From the IMG/VR virus record IMGVR_UViG_3300013129_001023, positions 1 through 27,398 of that record: 27,398 nt of DNA; one strand, 5' to 3'. This stretch comes from a virus. Shown here piece after piece: positions 7,794 to 15,646 of the stretch. Both the position numbers and the translations under genes were made by a program. The first letter of the stretch is position 1, and each line of letters begins with the position of its first letter. The notes under the pieces were generated by a model, which saw only the letters and a program-made list of their open reading frames with translations, was not told where the DNA came from and did not search any database.

Positions 7794-8381
7794 ATGAGCG
7801 CGACGTACGAGCGTGGATACCGACAGGCCCTCTCAACTCTGGGCATGGCGAAGTTCGCGAACCCGGTGGCCAGATGGGTAGCCCAGAAGGCCCCGGGCTT
7901 TCTGACGAATGTAAGGCATAACATTATCGGCCAACCTATCCGGGCGTACAAGCAGCTCCGTCAGGGAACGCTGTTCGGCAAGGGCGGGCTTGTCCGCTCT
8001 GGTCTCTCGGCTCCGACTTGGGGTAGCAAGCTTCTGCTCTACGGAATCCCGGCGGGCATGGCGGCATATACCGCAGCGGGGGATGATCCGGACAAGTACG
8101 AGCAGATCGGCGGGTTGGCTACGTCCACGCTTGCCGGCGGAGCGGCCTTCGGTCCTCTCGGAATGCTCGGGGCTATGGCCGCAATGCCCCTGGCTTCAAG
8201 AGCTGGGCGGCATCTCGGTGGCGGGGTACGCCATCTGGTAACCGGACAGCCGTCTCAGGCAGAAGGTCCGGCACCGAAACCGATACACGAATTGCCGCCC
8301 CCGTTCGAAGGTCCCAGACCTTATCCGGCAGTCCAGTACGGACAGATGGCGGGGCTGTTGGGGAGTGGAACCGGTGCTTGA
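7794..8381 (+). CDS. unrecognised Gly/Ala-rich protein with hydrophobic segments
   Basis: This 195-residue protein is not recognised. It starts 3 bases after the beta' stop, so it is probably in the same message. The N-terminus carries Y-E-R-G-Y-R-Q-A-L-S-T-L-G (residues 5-17), the motif shared with neighbouring genes. After a basic segment (about 20-65) comes a hydrophobic, glycine-rich region near 80-145 (IPAGMAAYTAAG, LAGGAAFGPLGMLGAMAAM) that could pack as helical hairpins or insert in a membrane. The C-terminus is Pro-rich (LPPPFEGPRPYP). A virion-internal or ejected protein is one possible reading, based only on composition and location. Confidence 0.75.
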   Translation: MSATYERGYRQALSTLGMAKFANPVARWVAQKAPGFLTNVRHNIIGQPIRAYKQLRQGTLFGKGGLVRSGLSAPTWGSKLLLYGIPAGMAAYTAAGDDPDKYEQIGGLATSTLAGGAAFGPLGMLGAMAAMPLASRAGRHLGGGVRHLVTGQPSQAEGPAPKPIHELPPPFEGPRPYPAVQYGQMAGLLGSGTGA

Positions 8382-8405
8382 AAAAGATATTGAAGGTGAG
8401 AATAA

Positions 8406-8425
8406 AACCGCATACACTTGCGGTT
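8406..8425. promoter_or_regulatory. 7-bp perfect inverted repeat between genes
   Basis: AACCGCA (8406-8412) and TGCGGTT (8419-8425) are perfect inverted copies around a 6-base loop, in the 98-base gap between two genes. No T-run follows, so it is a poor intrinsic terminator. An operator or a processing hairpin is possible. A TTGAAA (8378-8383) with AATAAA 17 bases on (8401-8406) could be a weak promoter overlapping it. Confidence 0.25.
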
Positions 8426-8479
8426 GTATTGTAAAGGACGCGATTGACAGATCGCTGTAAACAACAGAGGAGTCAGACC

Positions 8480-9085
8480 ATGAACCGCGTGCAACTTCTG
8501 AAACTGGCATACGCCCGTGGGGCGTTCCTTGCTCTCCAAGAGGCAGGCTACCACGAGAAGGTGGCCGAGGACCTCGCACTCAAGATCGCAAACCGGGACG
8601 CCCTTGACGTTCTGGAGGACGTGGGCATCGGTGCCGGCGTTGGCGGTCTCGGCGGCGCGGCTCTCGGCGCAGGTGCAGGTGCCCTCACGGGCCGTTTCGC
8701 ACGGAGCATCCCTGGCGAAGCTCGGCTCCTGAGCATGTCCGGAGCCCAGAACCCGACCCTGCGTCGGGCACTCGGCGCAACCGGCTACGTCCCCGAGGCG
8801 CTGTCGTCTGACATGATCCACGCCATGAACAACCCCGAATTCGCGTCGCAGGCCGCGATGGCCGGACAGATGGGTTCGGAGGGTGCGGCGATGGCCGATG
8901 CGCGGATCACGGATGCGCTGCGCAAGTCTCAGTACAACGGCCCCGGTGGCATTACCGGAGGCTCGCGCATGAGCACTAGGGATCCGTTCAGCATGCCGGT
9001 TCGTGGGGCAATGCAGTACGGTGCCGCAGGTCTCGGAGCGGGCGCACTCGGTGGCGGGCTCGTCGGCGGTCTGGCGGGCGAGTAA
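8480..9085 (+). CDS. unrecognised glycine-zipper protein, likely abundant virion component
   Basis: The ATG at 8480 was chosen over the upstream in-frame TTG at 8444 because GAGGAG lies just ahead of it. The 201-residue product begins with a Lys/Ala helix holding YARGAFLALQEAG (11-23), the motif shared with the gene before it. It has two glycine-zipper stretches, GAGVGGLGGAALGAGAGAL (about 54-72) and a C-terminal GAAGLGAGALGGGLVGGLAG, typical of tightly packed or membrane-inserting helices. Codons strongly favour C or G in the third position, as in the capsid and sheath genes here, which hints at high expression. Family unknown; an ejection or internal virion protein is only a guess. Confidence 0.75.
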   Translation: MNRVQLLKLAYARGAFLALQEAGYHEKVAEDLALKIANRDALDVLEDVGIGAGVGGLGGAALGAGAGALTGRFARSIPGEARLLSMSGAQNPTLRRALGATGYVPEALSSDMIHAMNNPEFASQAAMAGQMGSEGAAMADARITDALRKSQYNGPGGITGGSRMSTRDPFSMPVRGAMQYGAAGLGAGALGGGLVGGLAGE

Positions 9086-9098
9086 TCGCACGTCGAAC

Positions 9099-9113
9099 GG
9101 AGGAAAACAAATG
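9099..9113 (+). promoter_or_regulatory. strong ribosome binding site
   Basis: GGAGGAAAACAAATG sets the start of the following gene at 9111. The identical 15 bases precede the decoration-like gene at 19312. Confidence 0.8.
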
Positions 9114-10085
9114 GGACTCTTCAAGCGAGCACATATCCGTGGAATGTCGCACCGGCTGTCGGCGCTCGGCCTCGTGACCTGGCCCACCAAGCAGGCAGAG
9201 GAAATGGCGTGTGACATTGTCGCTGACGACTTCAACGACCAGGAACTGCGTGAGGTCACGGCAGAAGACGGTCTGACTCCCAAGGAGGCCGCCCTCGCGG
9301 TGCGGCGCCTGGCACAGGTGGCCAATGACCTCTCGGTCAAGACCGGTGGTGCCCGCGACGTGGGAGTCAACAAGTACGCCGCCGAGGTCGATCCGATCCA
9401 GGCCGCGTATTACGCGGCGGACTGCGTCATGGTGAAGGCAGCGGAGGAAGCCGAAGCCGGGAACATGGTGACCGGTGACGGACGCTTCCAGCACGAGATG
9501 GCGGCAGGGGTTGGGCCGGTCGATGCATCCAAGAACCCGTCGAGCGAGTGGGTGGGCGAGAAGGGCACGACCCGACTCGACACGTCTCCCGGCGCGGTCG
9601 GGGCAGAGCGCCCGCAGGAGAACAAGCCCGGAGCATCGGACGTGACTCCTGCTCAGGTTGCGAAGCTGTCGGCGTTCCTGTCGAAGCTGTCCTCGGGTGA
9701 GATGGCCGCGGTGGGTACGCCCAACGAGCCGAAGGACAACCTCAAGACGCCGGGAACGTTCGCACAGGGCAAGACGACTCAACCTCTGGGACCCCAGATG
9801 GGTGAGCAGAAGCCCAATCCCGCGAAGCAGCAGACCACGGCGGCTACTCCGAACGAGCCCTCGAAGCTCGCTCGTGCCATGAGCGTTCTCGCCAAGCTCT
9901 CCGAGGAGATGGAAGCCGAGGAGAAGAAGGAAGAGGCCGCTGCGGAACACGAGAAGAAGGAGACCAAGGAAGAGGAGGAGAAGAAAGACGCTCCTCCGCC
10001 TTTTGAGCCGAAGACCAACGAGACCGAGCAGAAGTCTGCGGCTGTCATCTCCGCTCTCCAGGCTCTCGCTGCCGCCGTTCAGTAA
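9111..10085 (+). CDS. unrecognised helical protein with highly charged C-terminus
   Basis: The 324-residue product starts at the ATG behind the GGAGG site; a longer frame upstream overlaps the preceding gene and was dropped. N-terminal residues 8-20 (H-I-R-G-M-S-H-R-L-S-A-L-G) are a weaker copy of the motif in the two preceding products. Residues about 25-130 look alpha-helical and Ala/Glu-rich. The middle is Gly/Pro/Thr-rich and likely disordered. Residues about 265-305 are a run of Glu and Lys (EEMEAEEKKEEAAAEHEKK), likely a charged single helix or coiled coil. Codon use resembles the highly expressed head genes. It could be a scaffold-like or internal head protein, but no family is recognised. 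Confidence 0.75.
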   Translation: MGLFKRAHIRGMSHRLSALGLVTWPTKQAEEMACDIVADDFNDQELREVTAEDGLTPKEAALAVRRLAQVANDLSVKTGGARDVGVNKYAAEVDPIQAAYYAADCVMVKAAEEAEAGNMVTGDGRFQHEMAAGVGPVDASKNPSSEWVGEKGTTRLDTSPGAVGAERPQENKPGASDVTPAQVAKLSAFLSKLSSGEMAAVGTPNEPKDNLKTPGTFAQGKTTQPLGPQMGEQKPNPAKQQTTAATPNEPSKLARAMSVLAKLSEEMEAEEKKEEAAAEHEKKETKEEEEKKDAPPPFEPKTNETEQKSAAVISALQALAAAVQ

Positions 10086-10097
10086 CCGGATTTTCCC

Positions 10098-10126
10098 TTC
10101 CCTGATAACGACATCCCGGATATACT
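10098..10126 (+). promoter_or_regulatory. possible promoter before the 874-residue virion gene
   Basis: TATACT (10121-10126) repeats the -10 found at 143-148. Seventeen bases upstream is TTCCCT (10098-10103), a poor -35. It lies in the 80-base gap before the gene at 10166, whose own Shine-Dalgarno (GAGGAGGAA) begins about 25 bases further down. Sequence match only. Confidence 0.3.
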
Positions 10127-10165
10127 TCCCACGTAGAGGTCTGTTCTTTACGAGGAGGAACTGGT

Positions 10166-12790
10166 ATGCCCGACACGATGTCGATGTCCCCGCAAATCCA
10201 AGGTTTTGGGGATACGCCGCCCGCTGAACAAGCAGAGCAGATGTTCAAGGACCGGTTCACGCAGATCGCGTACAGCGTTTTGTCGTCGAAGTTCTCAGAG
10301 CTGGTCCCAGAAATCGTGACTCTGAAGATCCTCGACGTAAACGCGGATAAGGGAAACGCTGTCGGGGCGTTTATCCTTCTCAGAAATGAGAAGCCCTTGT
10401 ACATCCCAGTGGTCATGACCAACGGGCAACTCAAGCCGTTGGACATGTTCTACTATAAGGACTTGAACATCTTCCTGCCGCTCTCTCCTCAGTGGATAGA
10501 GGAAGTCGCGAAGATGTCCTTGAACTCGATGGGAGACAGCGCGAGCATCCCAGAAGAAGTGCCGAGGGACGTCAATATCCGCGACCTGATTCTCCCTCCC
10601 GCTACACTTACCGGGCGTGTTGGTTGCGCGTCGGACCTCAATCACGGCGTGAAGAAGATGTTCAAGGAGGCGCTCGACCACACGATCGAGTTCCACCCAC
10701 GGTTCCTGGACGTGCTCCGCGATTCCCCGAAGCCTGTCCTCGACGGGATGAAGCTCGCGTTTCAGCAGCACCCCAGCATGCTCGAAAAGTTCGTCGGCAA
10801 TTACGGGGTAAAGAATCTCGTACAGGCGTTCACGGACGGCTACGAGAAGAATGCACGGGCACAAAGGCCCGCCGTGAAGCAGGGGTCGGTCATGGTCGTG
10901 AGCCGGGATGACAGCCCGGACACGCTCAAGTCGATTTTCGGGAAGCAGGCATCGTTGGCGTTCCAGAAGGTGCTTCGTGACGGGTTTGCCATCAAGGATA
11001 GCCGTCGTGGAATCCGCAAGGTTGCCATGAAGGTCGAGCACCCGCAGTTTCTTGCTGAACCTGGAGCGATGCCCGGGTGGTTCAGGCTCTACTTTGTGGA
11101 CGGGCCGGCAGACATCTACTACGTTATCCCGATCAAGCTGCGTTGCCAGATGTCCTACCCGGTTACCGCAAACGTTCAACACGGAGAAAACGACCACCCT
11201 CAGCCGTTCGAGTATCTGGTCATCCACCGTGATCTGAAGGAGGCGTGGACAGCGCCTCAGGTTGTCGGCGAGCGACTCAACGACACGGAAGAGCTGTTCG
11301 AGAATTCCAAGCTGTACCGGTTGCTTCACGGGTCGTCTCAAGGCGAGACGGTGCGTCCTAAGGCTTACGGCCTTTTCATGCACCTGACCGATCGTGGAGC
11401 TGAAGCGACCAAGCCGATCACCATTGAAAAGGTAATGGACAGTGGTGGCGTGAAGAAGATCATGACGCGCTGTGGGAAGATCTTCGTCATCGACCAGGAC
11501 CCGTCCCGGAAGCGTATCAGCCCCAAGGTCCACGACGACTACTCCAGCACCATGGTGTTCTTGCCGAATACCGTGAAGTGGGTGGAGCTCGCCAGCGGCG
11601 TTGACAGCAGCGACAAGGACCCGTCTTGTACGTGGAGTCCGGCGTACCGAGAATCCCGGCGCAACTCGATTATCAAGGACCCCAAGGTTCTTCTGCGCTG
11701 GCTCAACGTGAAGCTCCAGGATTCCGGGTCTCCGGTAAACGTGAAGCGGGCAGAGCTCGATACCTGGTGGGTCAACGATTGCTCGACGCCGCTCTCCCTG
11801 CCAAAAGCACTGGCGAAGGTCGCTAACGAGTACGGCGTTTCGATTCCTGATGCCGCGGGCATTCTGACCGATGCGGCGCTCAACGGACGCTCTTACTCGT
11901 TCGTGTTCGACAAGCAGGCGGCGGACCGTCTGTTTGGTGGTCTGCTGAAGTGCGCCCAGCCCGGGCAAGGACAGACGGCCATGCCGGCTCCGGGCGGTCC
12001 TCCTCCAGGAGGGCCTGGCGGTGATCCGAACGCGATGCCCCCCGGTGGAGACCCCAACATGATGGGCATGGCTCCGCCGCCACAGTCGCCGATGTCCCCA
12101 ACCGACCTGGCGATTGCCGAGGTGATCCAGGGGTTGCAGCACCAAAACGACCTGATGTCGCAGCAGCTACAGGCTCAGATGGAGCAACAGCAGCAAGCGA
12201 TGACCATGCAGCAGCAGAGCACTCAGCAGCTGATGGAGGTCTTGCAGCACATTCAACAGCGCTCGTCTGAGATTGGTGGGGCGACGGGTGGTGTGATTCC
12301 GGCAGGAGCCGAGGGCTCTCCGGCTGCCGCCGCAGGTATGTTGGCGCCGGTGCCCCCACCTGAGGAGCAGCCGCCGCCGATGCCGGTGATGTCTCAGGAA
12401 TCACAGAACCCGGAAATGATCGCGGCGCAGATCAACCCGCAGATGGTCGAGCAAGCTTCTGACCTCCAGGATCAGGGCGTGTTCGATACCGCGGCTATTG
12501 CGATGCTCGCCGCATCCTCGGCGCTGCAAGATGTCGTGGCGTCCTACATCCCGGACATGGAGAAGTGCCTCGACAAGATGGAGCGCACGGTTCTCACCAT
12601 GTGGATGAAGGAGCCAGAACTGAAGAAGGCGATCGGCGATGAGGCTTTCATCTCCATCGAAGACAAGCTCCGTTCGGTGAACAAGAATCTGGGCGAGGTG
12701 ATCCTGTCGCTCAGCCACACCGCACTGAACGTGAAGTCTGACGTGGAACGCATGCAGCAAACAGCAGGTGTGAGCTCAAACGTGCAGTGA
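10166..12790 (+). CDS. large unrecognised protein, probably structural (portal not excluded)
   Basis: The 874-residue protein follows a GAGGAGGAA ribosome site. Residues 1-600 look globular, mixed alpha/beta, with segments such as NEKPLYIPVVMTNGQLKPLD near 72-92 and GWFRLYFVDGPADIYYVIP near 305-323. Residues about 608-645 are Pro/Gly/Met-rich. Residues about 650-700 are Gln/Met-rich, with long runs such as QQLQAQMEQQQQAMTMQQQS, and probably form a coiled coil. A helical C-terminus follows. In many phages the portal stands before the prohead protease, and this is the only protein here of that size, but I see no portal motif. It may instead be a large internal or tail-associated virion protein. 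The stop overlaps the next ATG by one base. Confidence 0.8.
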   Translation: MPDTMSMSPQIQGFGDTPPAEQAEQMFKDRFTQIAYSVLSSKFSELVPEIVTLKILDVNADKGNAVGAFILLRNEKPLYIPVVMTNGQLKPLDMFYYKDLNIFLPLSPQWIEEVAKMSLNSMGDSASIPEEVPRDVNIRDLILPPATLTGRVGCASDLNHGVKKMFKEALDHTIEFHPRFLDVLRDSPKPVLDGMKLAFQQHPSMLEKFVGNYGVKNLVQAFTDGYEKNARAQRPAVKQGSVMVVSRDDSPDTLKSIFGKQASLAFQKVLRDGFAIKDSRRGIRKVAMKVEHPQFLAEPGAMPGWFRLYFVDGPADIYYVIPIKLRCQMSYPVTANVQHGENDHPQPFEYLVIHRDLKEAWTAPQVVGERLNDTEELFENSKLYRLLHGSSQGETVRPKAYGLFMHLTDRGAEATKPITIEKVMDSGGVKKIMTRCGKIFVIDQDPSRKRISPKVHDDYSSTMVFLPNTVKWVELASGVDSSDKDPSCTWSPAYRESRRNSIIKDPKVLLRWLNVKLQDSGSPVNVKRAELDTWWVNDCSTPLSLPKALAKVANEYGVSIPDAAGILTDAALNGRSYSFVFDKQAADRLFGGLLKCAQPGQGQTAMPAPGGPPPGGPGGDPNAMPPGGDPNMMGMAPPPQSPMSPTDLAIAEVIQGLQHQNDLMSQQLQAQMEQQQQAMTMQQQSTQQLMEVLQHIQQRSSEIGGATGGVIPAGAEGSPAAAAGMLAPVPPPEEQPPPMPVMSQESQNPEMIAAQINPQMVEQASDLQDQGVFDTAAIAMLAASSALQDVVASYIPDMEKCLDKMERTVLTMWMKEPELKKAIGDEAFISIEDKLRSVNKNLGEVILSLSHTALNVKSDVERMQQTAGVSSNVQ

Positions 12791-13506
12791 TGTTTCATGA
12801 GTGCGTCCCAGACCGGAAGTGGCGACAGTATTGCCAGCTGAAGGAGAGCAAGAAGGCCATTGCGGATCCCTTGCTTCAGAAAGTGGACGCAGTCAGAAAC
12901 GGCAAGCTCAAGGACGATGAGGTGGAGTACGTACTCGACCTTATTGAGAATCCTGACCACAAGGATTCCGTCATTGCTTTTCTTTTGAGCGGTGCGGAGA
13001 TTTCCGTGATCTCCACTTGGTTGTACATTCCCGTGTCGGTGTTGGATCTCTTTTGTGAGCTGTGTTTCAACAAGTCCGAATTTCGAAACAAGCTGGAGAT
13101 CCGCAGTTACGCCAAGTACTACGCGCAAAGCATGGCGCAACTGGCAAACGCCGATCTGATAGCTTCTGCCATTCTGCTTGGTCCAGAGTACATGATGTAC
13201 CATTTCCAGCAGGGCTCGGAGAAGGTCTCCATGGACCCGCGGGACTTTGCCCGGAACCTCATCAACCAGGCATTCCACATGAGCCGGGTTGCCCGCGGGA
13301 ACTCCATCAACTCCCCGGCAACGAAAGAAGCCTTGCGCTGGTTGAACACAGCGGCGAAACTACTCACAGGATACGACAAGGTACCTGGAGATGCTGATTC
13401 TGATGATGACAATGAGGCCATGGTGGCGATTGAATCTGTGCGCCTCACCAAATCTCAGGAAGAGTACTACGCCGAAACCGGCGGTCCTGTAGAGATCATG
13501 CACTGA
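12790..13506 (+). CDS. unrecognised helical protein with helix-turn-helix-like segment
   Basis: The ATG at 12790 overlaps the preceding stop (TGATG); an in-frame GTG at 12787 would add only one residue. The 238-residue product is largely helical. Residues about 65-95 (SGAEISVISTWLYIPVSVLD, then FCELCF) read like a helix-turn-helix in which a short helix recognises DNA, the pattern of phage packaging or regulatory proteins that place an IS..L.IP motif before a hydrophobic helix. A small-terminase-like role is conceivable but not established. The C-terminus is acidic (DADSDDDNEA), then Tyr/Glu-rich. Coupling to both neighbours suggests a structural or packaging role. Confidence 0.7.
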   Translation: MFHECVPDRKWRQYCQLKESKKAIADPLLQKVDAVRNGKLKDDEVEYVLDLIENPDHKDSVIAFLLSGAEISVISTWLYIPVSVLDLFCELCFNKSEFRNKLEIRSYAKYYAQSMAQLANADLIASAILLGPEYMMYHFQQGSEKVSMDPRDFARNLINQAFHMSRVARGNSINSPATKEALRWLNTAAKLLTGYDKVPGDADSDDDNEAMVAIESVRLTKSQEEYYAETGGPVEIMH

Positions 13507-13523
13507 GGAAAGGAAAACACGAG

Positions 13524-14342
13524 ATGTGGACCCGGAAAGAATACGAGAACGCGGCTGAAGAGATTTCCCTGAAGTACGCAGAGAGCAAGGGTGCGACGAG
13601 CATCAACAAGCTCGCTGAGGACATGTCCCGGACTGCTTCTCTCAATCCCGACGGTATCCGCACGATGGTCCGTCTCGCCAACGTGTCTGTATTCGAGAAG
13701 CTCTTCTCCGCGAAGACAGGGGAAGACCGCATGATCGAGTACGAGCCGGGAGACGCCGAAGTCGTTATCAGCAACATCTTCTCGGCGGAGAAGAAGGCGT
13801 GCATCGAACATCTCACGAACGCGGATTCCTATGACCGCTACCAGGACTACTACGGAGACCTGAATCCGATGACGAAGGTCGCCAATTCGGACGAGCACTT
13901 CCTCGGGAAGAACGAGAACAAGACCCCTACCCGCCAGGAGGCTAAGTTCGTCGTCAGCAAGGCTCGTGAGAAGCTGGCCGAGGAAAAGGTCATGACGGAA
14001 CATCGCTGGCTCTCCGCCATGGAGAAGCTGGCTGAGAACGCCAAGCTTTTTGCTCAGACCCCGGCACAGAAGGCGAGGTTCGAGAAGCTTGCCGTTTCTG
14101 CGTTGGGGGAGCAGGTCATCCCTGAGCTGAGAGCACTCAACAAGTTTCTTGGTCATGGGGTGGACGCTCCTCTTTTCGGGGGAGAGAAGCTGGCGGACGT
14201 TCTCGACCGTTTTTCAACGAGTCCTTCAAGCCAGGATCGTTTCATGCTAGATTTCATTGAGGGCGCTAAGCATGCGCGTGTCGAGATACGGAACCTGACG
14301 CACGGAGTCGACGTTCTCGACGGAAAGTTGGCGAAGCTGTAA
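13524..14342 (+). CDS. unrecognised helical protein
   Basis: The 272-residue product starts 17 bases after the preceding stop, behind GAGGAAAGG. It is mostly amphipathic helix with many Lys-x-Ala steps (NKLAED, EKLAEE, EKLAENAKLF, EKLAVS, EKLADV), and the sequence LNPDGIRTMVRLANVSVFEK near 50-69 looks like a small globular helical unit. No catalytic motif, signal peptide or membrane segment is seen. The stop TAA shares its last base with the next ATG, so translation is coupled. Its place between the 874-residue protein and the protease makes a virion or head-assembly role likely; this is context only. Confidence 0.75.
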   Translation: MWTRKEYENAAEEISLKYAESKGATSINKLAEDMSRTASLNPDGIRTMVRLANVSVFEKLFSAKTGEDRMIEYEPGDAEVVISNIFSAEKKACIEHLTNADSYDRYQDYYGDLNPMTKVANSDEHFLGKNENKTPTRQEAKFVVSKAREKLAEEKVMTEHRWLSAMEKLAENAKLFAQTPAQKARFEKLAVSALGEQVIPELRALNKFLGHGVDAPLFGGEKLADVLDRFSTSPSSQDRFMLDFIEGAKHARVEIRNLTHGVDVLDGKLAKL

Positions 14343-15028
14343 TGAAGGGCCTGCTTTCAATCCCGGTCAAGGCTGGTCGTTTTGCGGCCAAGCATCCTGT
14401 TCTGACGGCCGGGACAGCAGGAGTCGGTGTTGCCGGGTACGGGACCTTGCAACACGCCAAAGCGGAAGAGCAGGCAATCAGAGACAACTACGCGGGAGCT
14501 CCCATGGGAAAATACGTCTTCGCGGAACTGGAACGGTTCGAAGATCGCAAGGGCTATCTCGACGAGAAGCTCGCTTTCGAGAAGGTAGCAGTCGTCTTCG
14601 GAGGTGAGAGAGACGAAAAAGGCGGTATCGCCTGGGCTCCTACGATCGGGGCAGACCTGTCTGGAGGTTTCGGCAAAGCCGTAGGACAGCAGACTGTCGG
14701 CGGGATCGCCTCCCTTCTCGGAAGCGTGGCGGATAGCCTCCGGGACAAGATTGTTCTCGCCCCCAAGCGCGAGGCCATCTTCACCCACCTCGTTCAGCAT
14801 GATCCTGTGATCTCCCAGTACGAGGCATCCCAACCGGGGTCTGCTGCGCGTGCGTACATGTCCATGAGCCGGTTCGCTCCTGAACTCAGCACGGACCCCA
14901 ATGTAGTGACGTCCTTCCTGCGCGAGACTGCACAGACGGGCGGGACGCTCAATCACGTGACCATCAAGCAGCTTGCTGAAGCGGAAGCTGCTATCCAGGC
15001 CGCTACGGGAAGAGGAGGACGGAGATGA
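14342..15028 (+). CDS. unrecognised protein with N-terminal hydrophobic Gly-rich segment
   Basis: The 228-residue product overlaps its upstream neighbour by one base and the next gene by four (ATGA). Residues about 18-36 (KHPVLTAGTAGVGVAGYGT) form a hydrophobic glycine-rich helix that could cross a membrane or act as a signal anchor, preceded by basic residues (KAGRFAAK). A second glycine-rich stretch lies near 105-130 (DLSGGFGKAVGQQTVGGIAS). The rest is helical, with a basic Gly/Arg C-terminus. Similar segments occur in the C-terminal part of the protease gene product. Not recognised; an internal head or ejection protein is possible. Confidence 0.75.
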   Translation: MKGLLSIPVKAGRFAAKHPVLTAGTAGVGVAGYGTLQHAKAEEQAIRDNYAGAPMGKYVFAELERFEDRKGYLDEKLAFEKVAVVFGGERDEKGGIAWAPTIGADLSGGFGKAVGQQTVGGIASLLGSVADSLRDKIVLAPKREAIFTHLVQHDPVISQYEASQPGSAARAYMSMSRFAPELSTDPNVVTSFLRETAQTGGTLNHVTIKQLAEAEAAIQAATGRGGRR

Positions 15029-15237
15029 CCTACGAGGAACTGTCGGCTGTAGTTCCCGAGAGCGTGAAGCTCGCTACTCGGAATCACCAGCTGCATCATG
15101 TTGTGTCCCGAATGACGGGACTCCAGGACTTCTCTTTCGGGAAGGTTGCGGAGTACATGGGTGGCATGATGTCCGCGAGGCAACACCGGTGGCAGCCAGT
15201 GCGTGAGGGCCTTCTGGCGCTCTCCAAGCTGAGGTGA
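15025..15237 (+). CDS. small unrecognised protein (70 residues)
   Basis: The ATG at 15025 overlaps the preceding stop by four bases and follows AGGAGGACGGAG, a strong ribosome site. The 70-residue product is helical, with a His-rich patch (TRNHQLHHVV) and FGKVAEYMGGMM in the middle. Its stop (15235-15237) overlaps the ribosome site GAGGTGAT of the next gene. Small size, coupling and position make it a credible gene, but no function can be read from it. Confidence 0.7.
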   Translation: MTYEELSAVVPESVKLATRNHQLHHVVSRMTGLQDFSFGKVAEYMGGMMSARQHRWQPVREGLLALSKLR

Positions 15238-15241
15238 TTTC

Positions 15242-15646
15242 ATGGCGCTTTTCGCACACGAAGTCTCACAGGTTCTCCATAGCATGGGGACTCTGGAGGA
15301 ATTCGCCGTTAAGACGGCGGAAGTAAAAGACGTGGCGCTCATCGGTGCGAATAACGCCAATGCCGCCATCGCTCTTTACGGCGTAATGGCCAAAGAGGCG
15401 TCTTTCCTTCCTGACGGCTCCAACCCATACCGGATGTGCCGGATGGTATCGAAGTTCGCCCAGGATCTGGGGAAGCCTACTCTCGACGCTGTCACGCAAC
15501 TGAAGATCGCCGCGGCAGTCGCAGTGGACGACGCGTTCAATACCGTGCTCTCTTCCGGCACCGCCGATCCGGAAAAGGCGAAAGTCGCAGAACTGCAATC
15601 GTATGGGCGGGAATACATCGCGGAGCTTTTGCGCGAGGTCATCTAG
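15242..15646 (+). CDS. unrecognised helical protein (134 residues)
   Basis: The ATG at 15242 sits behind GAGGTGAT, which overlaps the previous stop. The 134-residue product appears all-helical, Ala-rich and soluble, with KTAEVKDVALIGANNANAAI near 24-43 and SKFAQDLGKPTLDAVTQLK near 70-88. No known motif is recognised. Its stop TAG shares a base with the GTG start of the prohead protease gene, so the two are translated together, which points to a head-assembly role. That role is contextual inference only. Confidence 0.72.
   Translation: MALFAHEVSQVLHSMGTLEEFAVKTAEVKDVALIGANNANAAIALYGVMAKEASFLPDGSNPYRMCRMVSKFAQDLGKPTLDAVTQLKIAAAVAVDDAFNTVLSSGTADPEKAKVAELQSYGREYIAELLREVI

Noticed and set aside
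8444-8449. TTGACA as a -35 box, and the in-frame TTG at 8444 as a start
   Set aside because: No -10 hexamer lies 16-18 bases downstream (GAGGAG is found instead), and the ATG at 8480 has a proper ribosome site.
8321-9373. 350-codon minus-strand frame spanning three genes
   Set aside because: It crosses two gene boundaries and their ribosome sites on the plus strand, and its composition is that of an antisense frame.
10295-12145. 616-codon open frame on the minus strand
   Set aside because: It lies wholly opposite the 874-residue gene, is rich in Arg/His/Leu/Val as expected of an antisense frame in GC-rich DNA, has no domain I recognise and crosses no ribosome site of note.
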